A stretch of 64,000 nt of DNA from Bacteroides fragilis NCTC 9343. Lineage in GTDB: Bacteria > Bacteroidota > Bacteroidia > Bacteroidales > Bacteroidaceae. The notes beneath the pieces are model-generated. The model did no database searches. It was not told where the DNA came from and saw only the letters and a program-made list of their open reading frames with translations. Positions 30,083 to 37,984 of this stretch are shown in pieces; positions within the stretch are counted from its first letter, which is position 1; each line of letters starts with the position of its first letter. The position numbers and the translations under genes are program-made. The DNA is taken from contig NC_003228.3 of the NCBI RefSeq assembly GCF_000025985.1, positions 2,108,001-2,172,000 of the forward strand, given 5' to 3'.

Positions 30083-30262
30083 TTATGAAGTATAATAACT
30101 GTGGATGTATTCTTTTTGATGACTTTGCCTAAGCAATAGTAGACTCTGAATTACACTTGATTTTCCGGCACTATTAATGCCGGTCAATACAGTAAGATTT
30201 GAAAATCTCAAATCCGTCTTCTTATGCGATTTAAAATTATGCAGTAATAGATTTGTTATCAT
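30083..30262 (-). pseudogene. 5' remnant of an AAA-family ATPase
   Basis: The minus strand from ATG at 30262 reads 59 residues, starting MITNLLLHNFKSHKKTDLRF and containing an intact Walker A (LTGINSAGKSSVIQSLLLLRQ) before a stop at 30083. Such ATPases (SMC/OLD-like, DUF3696 type) are normally 350 residues or more, so the rest is deleted. The start overlaps the end of the DUF262 remnant by 26 nt, as in intact DUF262-ATPase pairs. Confidence 0.75.
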
Positions 30263-30530
30263 ATATTTTCCCTTCCAAAGTGTCTTGTACTACCGAATTA
30301 AAAATAGAATGGCGATTGAAAACACTATCTGTCGTACCCGTTCCTTGAGACAGATAACGTCCGAGAGTCCCCATCGCCTGTATCAAATTATGCTTCAATA
30401 TTGGGGCCTTAACCGTCAGGTTATCATGCGCTTGATCATCCAGTTCAGCAAAGGTAACTGTTATTACCTCAAAATATGCCTTATTTATTGGATTCCTAGG
30501 ATCTGTTTCACTATATCTGCCTGCAAAGAT
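30237..30530 (-). pseudogene. 3' remnant of a DUF262-like gene
   Basis: Open on the minus strand to a stop at 30237; it contains GRYSETDPRNPINKAYFEVITVTFAELDD and ILKHNLIQAMGTLGRYLSQG, which resemble the C-terminal third of DUF262 proteins. No start codon is present and resemblance stops near 30530, so the gene is cut there. Same strand and overlapping the AAA ATPase remnant, so together they are the residue of a defence-type operon. Confidence 0.55.
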
Positions 30531-30889
30531 AGGAAATAAAATTGAGACTAAGAGCGGAACGCAGTAATAAGACTGATGAATAGCGATTTAGGTAATAAAA
30601 AGGAAAAAGCAGCAAGCCATCCGAAACCAACAAAAAGCCAAGTGAGGACAAAGTTACATTACTATCCCGTTACTTTGTTTTGGCTGGCAGATGATTTCAA
30701 GATGGTTTTCAAAGAGTTGATTTACATGGATTCGACGCTATTCGCCTACAATGTAACCGAATTTTCGGAAAATGGCAGCGATAGCATGAAAAAAGAAGTA
30801 AATCCGATTCTTTTGCACTGATTGGCAGTATTTTGCGTATCAAGAAACAACTCTACAGGTAATAATTTTGCAATCAAAAAATGTAGAGT
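30531..30889 (+). other. Island left-edge region before the integrase
   Basis: Holds an 81-codon open frame (30576-30821, MNSDLGNKKEKAASHPKPT...) with no recognisable family, low coding confidence. A TAATTTTG promoter-like box near 30861 could serve the integrase. The island's left attachment site probably lies here or slightly upstream but I cannot define it. Confidence 0.3.
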
Positions 30890-32122
30890 ATGAGATCAAC
30901 ATTCAAAGTCTTATTTTATCTCAAGCGCAATGCCCCAAAGAAGAACGGGCTTGTGCCAGTTATGTGCCGTGTGACCGTGAACGGCAAAGTATCCCAATTC
31001 AGTTGCAAACTGGATGTAGAGGAAAAATCGTGGAACGTCGAACTAGGCAGACTGTCCGGTCGGAGTACCGTTGCACAGGAAGGTAACTGGATACTTGACA
31101 AAATCCGTGTCGGTATCAACAAAACCTATCAAGAAATATGCGACCGTGACAACTATGTAACCGCCGAGAAAGTACGTAATGCTTTTTTAGGCATGGGAAT
31201 GAAACACGAAACCCTGCTTGCTGTATTTGCACAACACAACGAGGATTACGCCAAACAGGTAGGTAAAATCAAGAGCGAGCGTAGCTATTGGAAATACTGT
31301 ACCGTGTATAACCACTTGTCCGAGTTCATCAAGCAACGCTACAAGGTCAGTGATATAGCCCTCAAAGAACTTACTCCCGCTTTTATTACCGACTTTGAAC
31401 TGTTTCTCAGAACGGAGAAAGACCATTGCACGAATACGGTTTGGTCGTACATGATGCCATTACGAAGAATTATCTACATGGCTATCAATAACGGCTGGCT
31501 ACAGCGTGATCCGTTTTATGGGTACAGCATCACGAAAGAAGAAACGAAGCGGGGCTTTCTGACCAAAGAGGAAATCACACTGCTCATCAATGGTACGTTC
31601 AAAAAGAAAAGCTACGAACTCATCCGTGACCTGTTCATTTTCTGCACATTCACCGGATTGAGTTGGACGGATATGGCGAACCTCATGAAAGAGAATTTAG
31701 AAATATCCTTTGACGGTCATTTATGGATTAAAACCAAACGCCAGAAAACGGGCACGGAAAGCAACATCCGTCTGTTGGAAGTTGCCAGACATATTATTGA
31801 GAAATACGAGGGTATGGCGAAAGACGGTAAGTTGTTACCTGTTCCCTGCTATCCCAACTGCAAAAACGGCATTAAAGTAATCGCAAAGCACTGTGGTATA
31901 GACAAAAACGTTACGTGGCATCAAAGCCGACATTCGTATGCCACGACCGTGTGCCTGTCGAACGATGTCCCCATCGAAACACTCTCTAAAATGCTCGGAC
32001 ACCGCAGCATCCGCACAACGCAAATCTACGCGAAGATTACGGCGGAGAAAGTCAGCCGGGATATGGAGAAGCTGTCGAAACAGATTGAGCAGATGGAATC
32101 ATTTATCTGTCAGGCAATTTAA
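30890..32122 (+). CDS. Tyrosine recombinase / integrase (Bacteroides mobile-element type)
   Basis: 410 residues: N-terminal arm-binding domain (FKVLFYLKRNAPKKNGLVPVMCRVTVNGK), SAM-like core-binding domain (~105-205), catalytic domain with KRQKTG, WHQSRHSYAT (HxxR), GHRSIRTTQIYAKI (His and the nucleophile Tyr). At the first arginine position it reads FTGLSWTDM, Ser-Trp in place of the usual Leu-Arg, as described for IntDOT-type integrases. Likely the integrase that inserted the accessory island. Ends 22 bp before the RhuM-like gene. Confidence 0.9.
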   Translation: MRSTFKVLFYLKRNAPKKNGLVPVMCRVTVNGKVSQFSCKLDVEEKSWNVELGRLSGRSTVAQEGNWILDKIRVGINKTYQEICDRDNYVTAEKVRNAFLGMGMKHETLLAVFAQHNEDYAKQVGKIKSERSYWKYCTVYNHLSEFIKQRYKVSDIALKELTPAFITDFELFLRTEKDHCTNTVWSYMMPLRRIIYMAINNGWLQRDPFYGYSITKEETKRGFLTKEEITLLINGTFKKKSYELIRDLFIFCTFTGLSWTDMANLMKENLEISFDGHLWIKTKRQKTGTESNIRLLEVARHIIEKYEGMAKDGKLLPVPCYPNCKNGIKVIAKHCGIDKNVTWHQSRHSYATTVCLSNDVPIETLSKMLGHRSIRTTQIYAKITAEKVSRDMEKLSKQIEQMESFICQAI

Positions 32123-32144
32123 TCAACTATTAAAATCATTACCG

Positions 32145-32522
32145 ATGAAAAGAGAAAAGATAACTATCAGTGAGGACGGTTCAGTCACTCTACCGAGTAA
32201 TCCGACTGAAACGGTTTGGATGCAGGATTTTGAGATAACTGAGTTATTCGGGGTAATATTGCCCATCATCAAATCCAATATACGGGCAATTCTAAAATCA
32301 AGTGTAGTTAAAGATGATTTGCAGCATGGCGTAGTCGTTTACGGCAACCTCATTCTGCCTGCCTATTTTGGGCTGGATATGATAATGGCTCTCGCTTTTC
32401 GAATAAACTCACCGAATGCTAAGTTATTCAGAGAATATATACTCGGTAAACTCTACGCAGTAAACACACAGAGTACACCGAGTGTATTTATTCGGATTGG
32501 ACATGGTGGATTGATTAACTGA
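32145..32522 (+). CDS. Truncated RhuM-like (virulence RhuM family) protein
   Basis: 125 residues from ATG 32145 (MKREKITISEDGSVTLPSN). TVWMQDFEITELFGV and FGLDMIMALAFRINSPNAKLFREYI match the N-terminal half of RhuM-family proteins (usual TVWLTQxQMAELF and YNLDMIIAVGYRVNSxxATxFRxW). RhuM proteins are about 330 residues; this one stops after the domain, so it is a short form or truncated. A frame reading from 31938 overlaps the integrase and is not credible. Follows the integrase on many Bacteroides elements; function unknown. Confidence 0.6.
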   Translation: MKREKITISEDGSVTLPSNPTETVWMQDFEITELFGVILPIIKSNIRAILKSSVVKDDLQHGVVVYGNLILPAYFGLDMIMALAFRINSPNAKLFREYILGKLYAVNTQSTPSVFIRIGHGGLIN

Positions 32523-32628
32523 TTTACTAAATGAATGATAAATAAGTCAGTCAATAGATATACCAACAAACTTGTTTATTGATAAATCAGTCTGTTGCGA
32601 GGAAAGACAATTTACAAACAGGTTAATC

Positions 32629-32643
32629 AAAATAGTGATATAT
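32629..32643 (+). repeat. 15-bp direct repeat, left copy
   Basis: aaaatagtgatatat, repeated at 33222-33236. The two copies bracket 578 bp of the noncoding module, including the structured element. Confidence 0.5.
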
Positions 32644-32889
32644 CAACAAACCAATTTATTAATTGGTTGATTTATTATCGGGGTACTCATTCTCGTTGAA
32701 GGGGCAAAGGTTGTTCTGTGCGAGTGAACATTCAAGTTCAAGCCCTGACGGGTTACGACTGAAATCTCCACGCCTTTGCTGCGCTTCGGGTTGTATTTCA
32801 GCCGTAAAACTTGCCTGTTCCCTCTCCCTGCACAGAGAAAAGCCCCTGCAACGCAAACGACCAACCCGACAATGACGCATAATTCTAAA

Positions 32890-32928
32890 AGCAAGCACAT
32901 CCGCCGCATCGGAGTGCTTGCTTTTTTT
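32890..32928 (+). terminator. Rho-independent terminator in the noncoding module
   Basis: Perfect 9-bp stem agcaagcac / gtgcttgct and a run of seven T. It ends transcription from the integrase side, isolating the restriction operon. Confidence 0.88.
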
Positions 32929-33049
32929 ATGGGGTTAATGCAACTTCAACTTCCTTGCCTCTAAATCTGCATAATACAATCAGCATACACAGTTCACTGA
33001 CTGAGCAAACTAAGTACACCGAAAATAAAGCTGATTTTTAAACCCGACA

Positions 33050-33172
33050 TTCGGAGGATTTTGAGTTCATTGGAACTCAGCAAGGTGTCTTCTGAGTAAC
33101 TCAGAAGGCAGCGAGTAACTCGCCGCGCCTTGCCCTTGCAGGGAGCTGGGTATTCCTCCGAAGTCGGAATAC
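33050..33172. ncRNA. Highly structured element with competing stems (structured RNA or transfer origin)
   Basis: Within 123 bp: outer stem TTCGGAGGA (33050-33058) with TCCTCCGAA (33154-33162); hairpin TGAGTTC/GAACTCA (33062-33079); stem GCAAGG (33080-33085) with CCTTGC (33128-33133) enclosing hairpins CTTCTGAG-taa-CTCAGAAG (33089-33107) and GCGAG-taa-CTCGC (33111-33123); and an alternative 8-bp hairpin GGTATTCC/GGAATACC (33149-33172) that shares bases with the outer stem and so excludes it. No coding frame. Strand cannot be decided. Confidence 0.5.
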
Positions 33173-33221
33173 CACTATGCTGTCGCAGGCTTAACGAGGT
33201 AAATTCAGCTTACTCAGAACT

Positions 33222-33236
33222 AAAATAGTGATATAT
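33222..33236 (+). repeat. 15-bp direct repeat, right copy
   Basis: Exact copy of 32629-32643, just after the structured element. Confidence 0.5.
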
Positions 33237-33290
33237 GTAAAGCGATAGAATATAACTGTGGCATAATTATTTAAGAAATAGATACAAGCT

Positions 33291-33326
33291 ATTGGTATTT
33301 TCAATACCTTTGCTTCATATACCAAT
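33291..33326 (+). promoter_or_regulatory. Promoter and likely operator of the restriction operon
   Basis: TACCTTTG (-7 box) at 33305-33312, 29 nt before the XRE start. ATTGGTAT (33291-33298) and ATACCAAT (33319-33326) form an inverted repeat around it, and GGTATT-ttc-AATACC overlaps the box itself. Such dyads across a promoter fit binding by the XRE protein encoded next. No clear -33. Confidence 0.5.
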
Positions 33327-33340
33327 TAATAGATTGGATT

Positions 33341-33550
33341 ATGAGGAAATTAAATAGATTAAAAGTAATTCTCGTCGAGAAAGAAAAAACAGGGAAGTGG
33401 CTTGCCGAACAGCTTGATAAAGATCCTTCGACAGTATCGAAATGGTGTTCTAATAAGATTCAACCTTCTATAGAGACGTTAGATGAAATAGCTATTCTGC
33501 TAAATGTAGATGTGCGAGAATTATTAAATAAAAGTAAATTGAAAGTATGA
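33341..33550 (+). CDS. XRE-family helix-turn-helix regulator of the restriction operon
   Basis: 69 residues, almost entirely a Cro/CI-type HTH: TGKWLAEQLDKDPSTVSKWCSNKIQPSIETLDEIAILLNVDVREL. Its end overlaps the hsdR start (33547) by 4 nt, so it is translated with the operon. Small HTH proteins at the head of restriction operons act as controller (C) proteins that delay restriction after entry into a new host or hold expression level; that role is inferred. The upstream dyads support autoregulation. Confidence 0.85.
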   Translation: MRKLNRLKVILVEKEKTGKWLAEQLDKDPSTVSKWCSNKIQPSIETLDEIAILLNVDVRELLNKSKLKV

Positions 33551-36312
33551 CAATACAGTCAGAACAAGCATTAGAGCAAGGTTTGATAAAAACACTAGTC
33601 TCTATGAATTATCAGAAGATTGAAATAGCAGATGAAAATGCTCTGATTGTCAATTTTCGTAATCAACTTAATATACATAACAATATCGAGCTTACCGATG
33701 ATGAGTTTAATCGAATAATGATTCATTTGGACAGTGGCTCAATATTCGTAAAAGCAGAAAAACTTCGTAATCGCTTCCCACTCACTCGTGATGATGAGTC
33801 GGTAAAGTGGATTGAGTTCCTAAACACACAAGAGTGGTGTAAGAATGAATTTCAGGTTTCCAATCAGATTACCGATGAGGGTAGACGTAAATGTAGGTAT
33901 GATGTTACGATTTTGGTTAATGGACTACCGCTGGTACAAGTGGAGCTGAAAAAACGTGGTGTAGAACTTAAACAGGCATACAGCCAAGTTCAACGCTACC
34001 ACAAAACAGCATTCAAGGGACTATTTAACTATATTCAGATATTTGTCATCTCAAACGGTGTAAACACTCGCTACTTCGCCAATAATCCAAATCAAGGATA
34101 TAAGTTTACATTCCCTTGGGCAGATTTCAAAAACAACCATATTGACAGATTAGATCTCTTTGCTGCGATGTTTTTTGAACAATGTACACTGGGGAAAATG
34201 CTTGCCAAATATGTTGTGTTGCACCAATCAGACAAGTGCCTGATGATTCTCAGACCGTATCAATTTTATGCAGTTGAGGCTTTGCTTGACAAGGTTGCTA
34301 ACTCTGTCAAGAACGGATATATTTGGCACACTACAGGCAGTGGTAAGACGCTTACATCCTTTAAAGCGGCTCAACTAATAGCCGAAATGAGTGATATTGA
34401 TAAAGTGCTATTTGTTGTTGACAGGCACGATTTGGATACCCAAACCAAGAAAGAGTATGATGCTTTTGCTCCGGGAGCAGTGGATAGTACCGACAATACA
34501 AAAGAGTTGGTGAAGGCATTGCAGGGCAAGAAAAAACTGATGATTACTACAATTCAAAAACTGAATAACGCAGTTCAGAAAGATAGATACAGTAAAGGCT
34601 TACAAGGGGTAAAAGATAAAAATATTGTAATGATATTTGATGAGTGTCACCGCAGCCAGTTCGGAGAAATGCATTCTAATATAACAGGCTTTTTTAGCAA
34701 AATCCGCTACTTTGGATTTACAGGAACCCCCATTTTTGCGGACAATGCCAACAATGGTTGCACAACAAAAGATATTTTTGGTGAAAGACTTCACGAATAT
34801 CTAATCAAAGATGCTATTGCAGATGAAAACGTACTCGGATTCTTGGTGGAGTATCATGGCAAATGGAAACGAAAAAGTGAAAACGACAAACAGGTTAAAT
34901 CTATTGATACAGCAGAAGTACTATTGAAGGATGAAAGGATAGCCTCAATAACCGATTTTATACTTTCCAACTATAACTCTTCGACATACGAAAGAGATTT
35001 CAATGCGATGTTGGCAGTTGGTGGAGTTAAAATGCTCATTAAATATTACGATATGTTTAAGAGTCGCAACCACGACTTAAAGATTGCTACGATCTTCACA
35101 TATACTCAAAATGAAGAATCAGAGGACGAATTTACAGGTTTAGGGCAAGGATTTGTTTCTGTTCAAAACACCCGAGATATTTTAGAGAGCTATATCAAAG
35201 ATTACAACGAGACATTTGGGACGGAATTTGACACAGACCATTTCGGGCTATACTACGATGATATCAATAAGCGAATGAAAAACCGTCAAATCGACCTCTT
35301 GATAGTCTCCGATATGTTTCTTACGGGGTTCGATGCTAAGAAACTCAATACACTTTACGTCGACAAAAACCTCAACTATCACGGTCTATTACAAGCATTT
35401 TCACGAACAAATCGCGTGCTGAATGAGAAGAAAAAATTTGGTAAAATCACTTGTTTCAGAGACCTTAAACAACAGACGGACGATGCAATAAAACTTTACT
35501 CCAATAACAAATCGTCAGAGGTAGTCTTAATGAAACCTTACGAAAAACTTGTTGAGCGATTCAATGAGATGGCAGCCGAATTTTTATCCTATTTCCCTAC
35601 GGTAAAAAGCGTTGGCAACTTAGAATCAGAGTTAGACAAACGCCGCTTTGTCATTCTCTTCAGAGCAATGCTAAGACTAAGAAATGAGGTGAAGGGATAT
35701 AATGAATTTGATGCAGAAGATCTTACAATTGAAGAACAACGATTTGCGGACTATCAAAGCAAATACCTTGATATGTCCAATGAGTTTGCTATTACCTCGG
35801 AAAAGGAAGATGCCGAAAGTATTCTGCAAGATATAGATTTTGAGTTAGAATTAGTGCACCGAGATATTATCAATGTGATGTATATTCTTGCTCTGCTTCA
35901 AGACCTCAAGCCGGAGTCTTCATCATATCCAAAAGACAGGAAAGCGGTTCTTGACACAATGGACTCCAACCCTGAACTGCGTTCTAAGATTGCCCTAATC
36001 GACAACTTTATCAAGTTGCATATTGACGGACGGCAAAGCAATGATTTACCTGCTGATATGGAGAGCGATTTGGATAAATACATTGCCACTCAAAAGGCTA
36101 TTGCCATAGAGCAAGTTGCCACAGAGGAGGGGATTGATAGTACCCTATTGCACGAATATATTTCTGAATATGAGTATTTAGGGAAACCTAAAAACGAAAT
36201 TATCAAACGAGCCATTGATCCGCTTAAATTATCATTTATGGATGCTCAATCCAAAAAAAAGAGTCTAATCGACAAAATGAAAGATATTATTAAACTGTTT
36301 AGCTGGAATTAA
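33547..36312 (+). CDS. hsdR: Type I restriction enzyme R subunit
   Basis: 921 residues. N-terminal nuclease domain with LPLVQVELKKRG (E-x-K of the PD-(D/E)xK site, ~130-145); SF2 translocase with Walker A HTTGSGKT, DECHRSQFGE (DEAD-box motif II), FGFTGTPIF (motif III), and later motifs LLIVSDMFLTGFDAKKL and LLQAFSRTNRV. C-terminal helical region joins the M2S core. Cleaves unmethylated DNA after ATP-driven translocation. Intact and full length. Base composition is clearly more AT-rich than the flanking chromosome. Confidence 0.96.
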   Translation: MTIQSEQALEQGLIKTLVSMNYQKIEIADENALIVNFRNQLNIHNNIELTDDEFNRIMIHLDSGSIFVKAEKLRNRFPLTRDDESVKWIEFLNTQEWCKNEFQVSNQITDEGRRKCRYDVTILVNGLPLVQVELKKRGVELKQAYSQVQRYHKTAFKGLFNYIQIFVISNGVNTRYFANNPNQGYKFTFPWADFKNNHIDRLDLFAAMFFEQCTLGKMLAKYVVLHQSDKCLMILRPYQFYAVEALLDKVANSVKNGYIWHTTGSGKTLTSFKAAQLIAEMSDIDKVLFVVDRHDLDTQTKKEYDAFAPGAVDSTDNTKELVKALQGKKKLMITTIQKLNNAVQKDRYSKGLQGVKDKNIVMIFDECHRSQFGEMHSNITGFFSKIRYFGFTGTPIFADNANNGCTTKDIFGERLHEYLIKDAIADENVLGFLVEYHGKWKRKSENDKQVKSIDTAEVLLKDERIASITDFILSNYNSSTYERDFNAMLAVGGVKMLIKYYDMFKSRNHDLKIATIFTYTQNEESEDEFTGLGQGFVSVQNTRDILESYIKDYNETFGTEFDTDHFGLYYDDINKRMKNRQIDLLIVSDMFLTGFDAKKLNTLYVDKNLNYHGLLQAFSRTNRVLNEKKKFGKITCFRDLKQQTDDAIKLYSNNKSSEVVLMKPYEKLVERFNEMAAEFLSYFPTVKSVGNLESELDKRRFVILFRAMLRLRNEVKGYNEFDAEDLTIEEQRFADYQSKYLDMSNEFAITSEKEDAESILQDIDFELELVHRDIINVMYILALLQDLKPESSSYPKDRKAVLDTMDSNPELRSKIALIDNFIKLHIDGRQSNDLPADMESDLDKYIATQKAIAIEQVATEEGIDSTLLHEYISEYEYLGKPKNEIIKRAIDPLKLSFMDAQSKKKSLIDKMKDIIKLFSWN

Positions 36313-36316
36313 AAAT

Positions 36317-37972
36317 ATGAAATTACCGGAGCCGCAATCATCTACTTTTTCAGGCTTAATTAGCGATATTGAAAAAGGCCAAATTAAAATCCCTCAGTTT
36401 CAACGAGAATTTGTGTGGGATATGCAAAAATCTGCGAATTTGATGGATAGTATTATTAAAGGCTATCCTATTGGAACTTTCATTTTTTGGAAGACAAAGG
36501 AACGATTGCGCAGTGTTAGGGATGTAGGTAATATATCTTTACCAGAACCTAATAATGGAGATTTTGTAAACTTTGTTTTAGATGGGCAACAAAGACTAAC
36601 CAGTCTTTTCGCAAGCCTAAAGGGTATAGTAATTACAAGAGAAAGAGGGCGGATTGATGACTATTCCAATATGTTTATTGACCTTAATGCAAAGGAAGAT
36701 GAGCAAATTGCAATTACAGATATTGAAAATAAGACGAAAGGATCTTATATCAAAATAACCGAACTATTATACGGAGGACTTACATTTTTAGCAAGTTTCC
36801 CACCTGAATATCTGACTAAACTCGAAGAGTACAAGAAACGAATAGAAAGTTATTTATTTTCGATTATTTATTTGAAAGAAGCTCCTCTTGATATAGCAAC
36901 AGAGGTTTTTACCAGAATTAATGTAGGGGGTAAAGATTTAACTTTGTTTGAAATAATGGTGGCTAAAACATTTGACTACGAAAGCAATTTTGATTTATCT
37001 GAAAAATACAACGAACTTATAGATAGACTTCGTCCGTTGAATTATGAAACAATATCCGATACAACAGTTCTTCAATGTATATCTACATTTTTAACCAAAG
37101 AATGCACGCGTAAGGAAATATTGAAATTAAATAAAGCAGATTTCATAAATTGTTGGAATAATGGTGTAAGTGCTATTGAATCTGCTGTTGAATATTTTAT
37201 AAATTACTATAGAATCCCTGTTAGTCAATTACTACCATACAATGCTCTCATAGTACCATTTGCTTATTTCTTTTACAAGAATGTGGATAAACCAATAGGA
37301 TTAAAACAAAAATATCTTCAAGATTATTTTTGGAGGTGTTCTCTGTCTGGAAGGTTTTCTTCCTCCGTAGAAACAAAATTATCTCAGGATATAAAAAGGA
37401 TAGATTTAATATTGCAGGACGAATTGCCCAAATATGACTGGACTGTAGATATCTCCAAAGAATCAATAGAAAATAATGGGTATTTCAGCACGGGAAGAAG
37501 TTATATCAAAGCCATTTTGTGTATATACGCATATCATCAGCCAAAATCATTTAATGATGGTTCATTGATTAATATAAGTAACTATTGGCTTAAACAAGCA
37601 AACAGTAAGAATTACCACCACTTCTTTCCTAAGGCATATTTGGAAAAACAAAAAGTAGATTTTTTCCTTATCAACCATATTGCAAATATTACGATAGTCG
37701 ATGATTTCTTAAATAAACGAGAGATAGGAGCTAAAGCACCTTCTGTATATATGAAAAAATTCATCAAGCAAAATGATGATATTGATGAGACTATGAAAAC
37801 TCATTTGATTCTTGACATAGAAACTTTTGGTGTATTAGAGAATGATTACGATCGTTTTTTTAGATCTCGAATAAACGCAATCTGCAAGGAATTAAAAAAA
37901 CGAATTATTGTGCAAGATGGGGATAAGATGAATCAAGTTTCAAATCCATCAGAAGAAGAAACTGAAAATTAG
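36317..37972 (+). CDS. DUF262 (GmrSD-like) NTPase/nuclease protein inside the type I operon
   Basis: 551 residues, 4 bp after hsdR and 12 bp before hsdM. N-terminal DUF262: IPQFQREFVWDMQKSANLMDSIIKGYPIGTFIFW, then FVLDGQQRLTSLFA, the QR..W and DGQQR motifs tied to NTP hydrolysis. C-terminal part carries NYHHFFPKAYLEKQ...NHIANITIVDDFLNKREIG, an HNH-like (DUF1524/GmrD-type) nuclease pattern. This is the fused S-D arrangement of GmrSD type IV enzymes, which restrict DNA with modified bases. Not a normal part of type I systems; its location makes it co-expressed with them. Confidence 0.85.
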   Translation: MKLPEPQSSTFSGLISDIEKGQIKIPQFQREFVWDMQKSANLMDSIIKGYPIGTFIFWKTKERLRSVRDVGNISLPEPNNGDFVNFVLDGQQRLTSLFASLKGIVITRERGRIDDYSNMFIDLNAKEDEQIAITDIENKTKGSYIKITELLYGGLTFLASFPPEYLTKLEEYKKRIESYLFSIIYLKEAPLDIATEVFTRINVGGKDLTLFEIMVAKTFDYESNFDLSEKYNELIDRLRPLNYETISDTTVLQCISTFLTKECTRKEILKLNKADFINCWNNGVSAIESAVEYFINYYRIPVSQLLPYNALIVPFAYFFYKNVDKPIGLKQKYLQDYFWRCSLSGRFSSSVETKLSQDIKRIDLILQDELPKYDWTVDISKESIENNGYFSTGRSYIKAILCIYAYHQPKSFNDGSLINISNYWLKQANSKNYHHFFPKAYLEKQKVDFFLINHIANITIVDDFLNKREIGAKAPSVYMKKFIKQNDDIDETMKTHLILDIETFGVLENDYDRFFRSRINAICKELKKRIIVQDGDKMNQVSNPSEEETEN

Positions 37973-37984
37973 AACAAAAGACTT

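Larger units (their letters stand above)
32523..33340. other. Noncoding module between integrase genes and restriction operon
   Basis: About 820 bp with no convincing gene; the short frames on both strands (for example 32643-32909 minus) look like chance. It contains an A/T-rich palindrome (accaat-ttatta-attggt near 32651), a terminator (32890-32928), a structured element (33050-33172), a 15-bp direct repeat pair, and the restriction operon promoter. It could be a transfer origin or replication-type region of the element. Confidence 0.5.

Noticed and set aside
30576..30821. 81-codon gene before the integrase
   Set aside because: No recognisable motif or upstream signal; kept only as a note in the region entry.
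32643..32909. Small open frames on both strands in the noncoding module
   Set aside because: Overlapping frames on both strands, no conserved motif, and a terminator just beyond.
33050..33172. Retron or group II intron
   Set aside because: No reverse transcriptase gene in the window and no domain V-like hairpin recognised.
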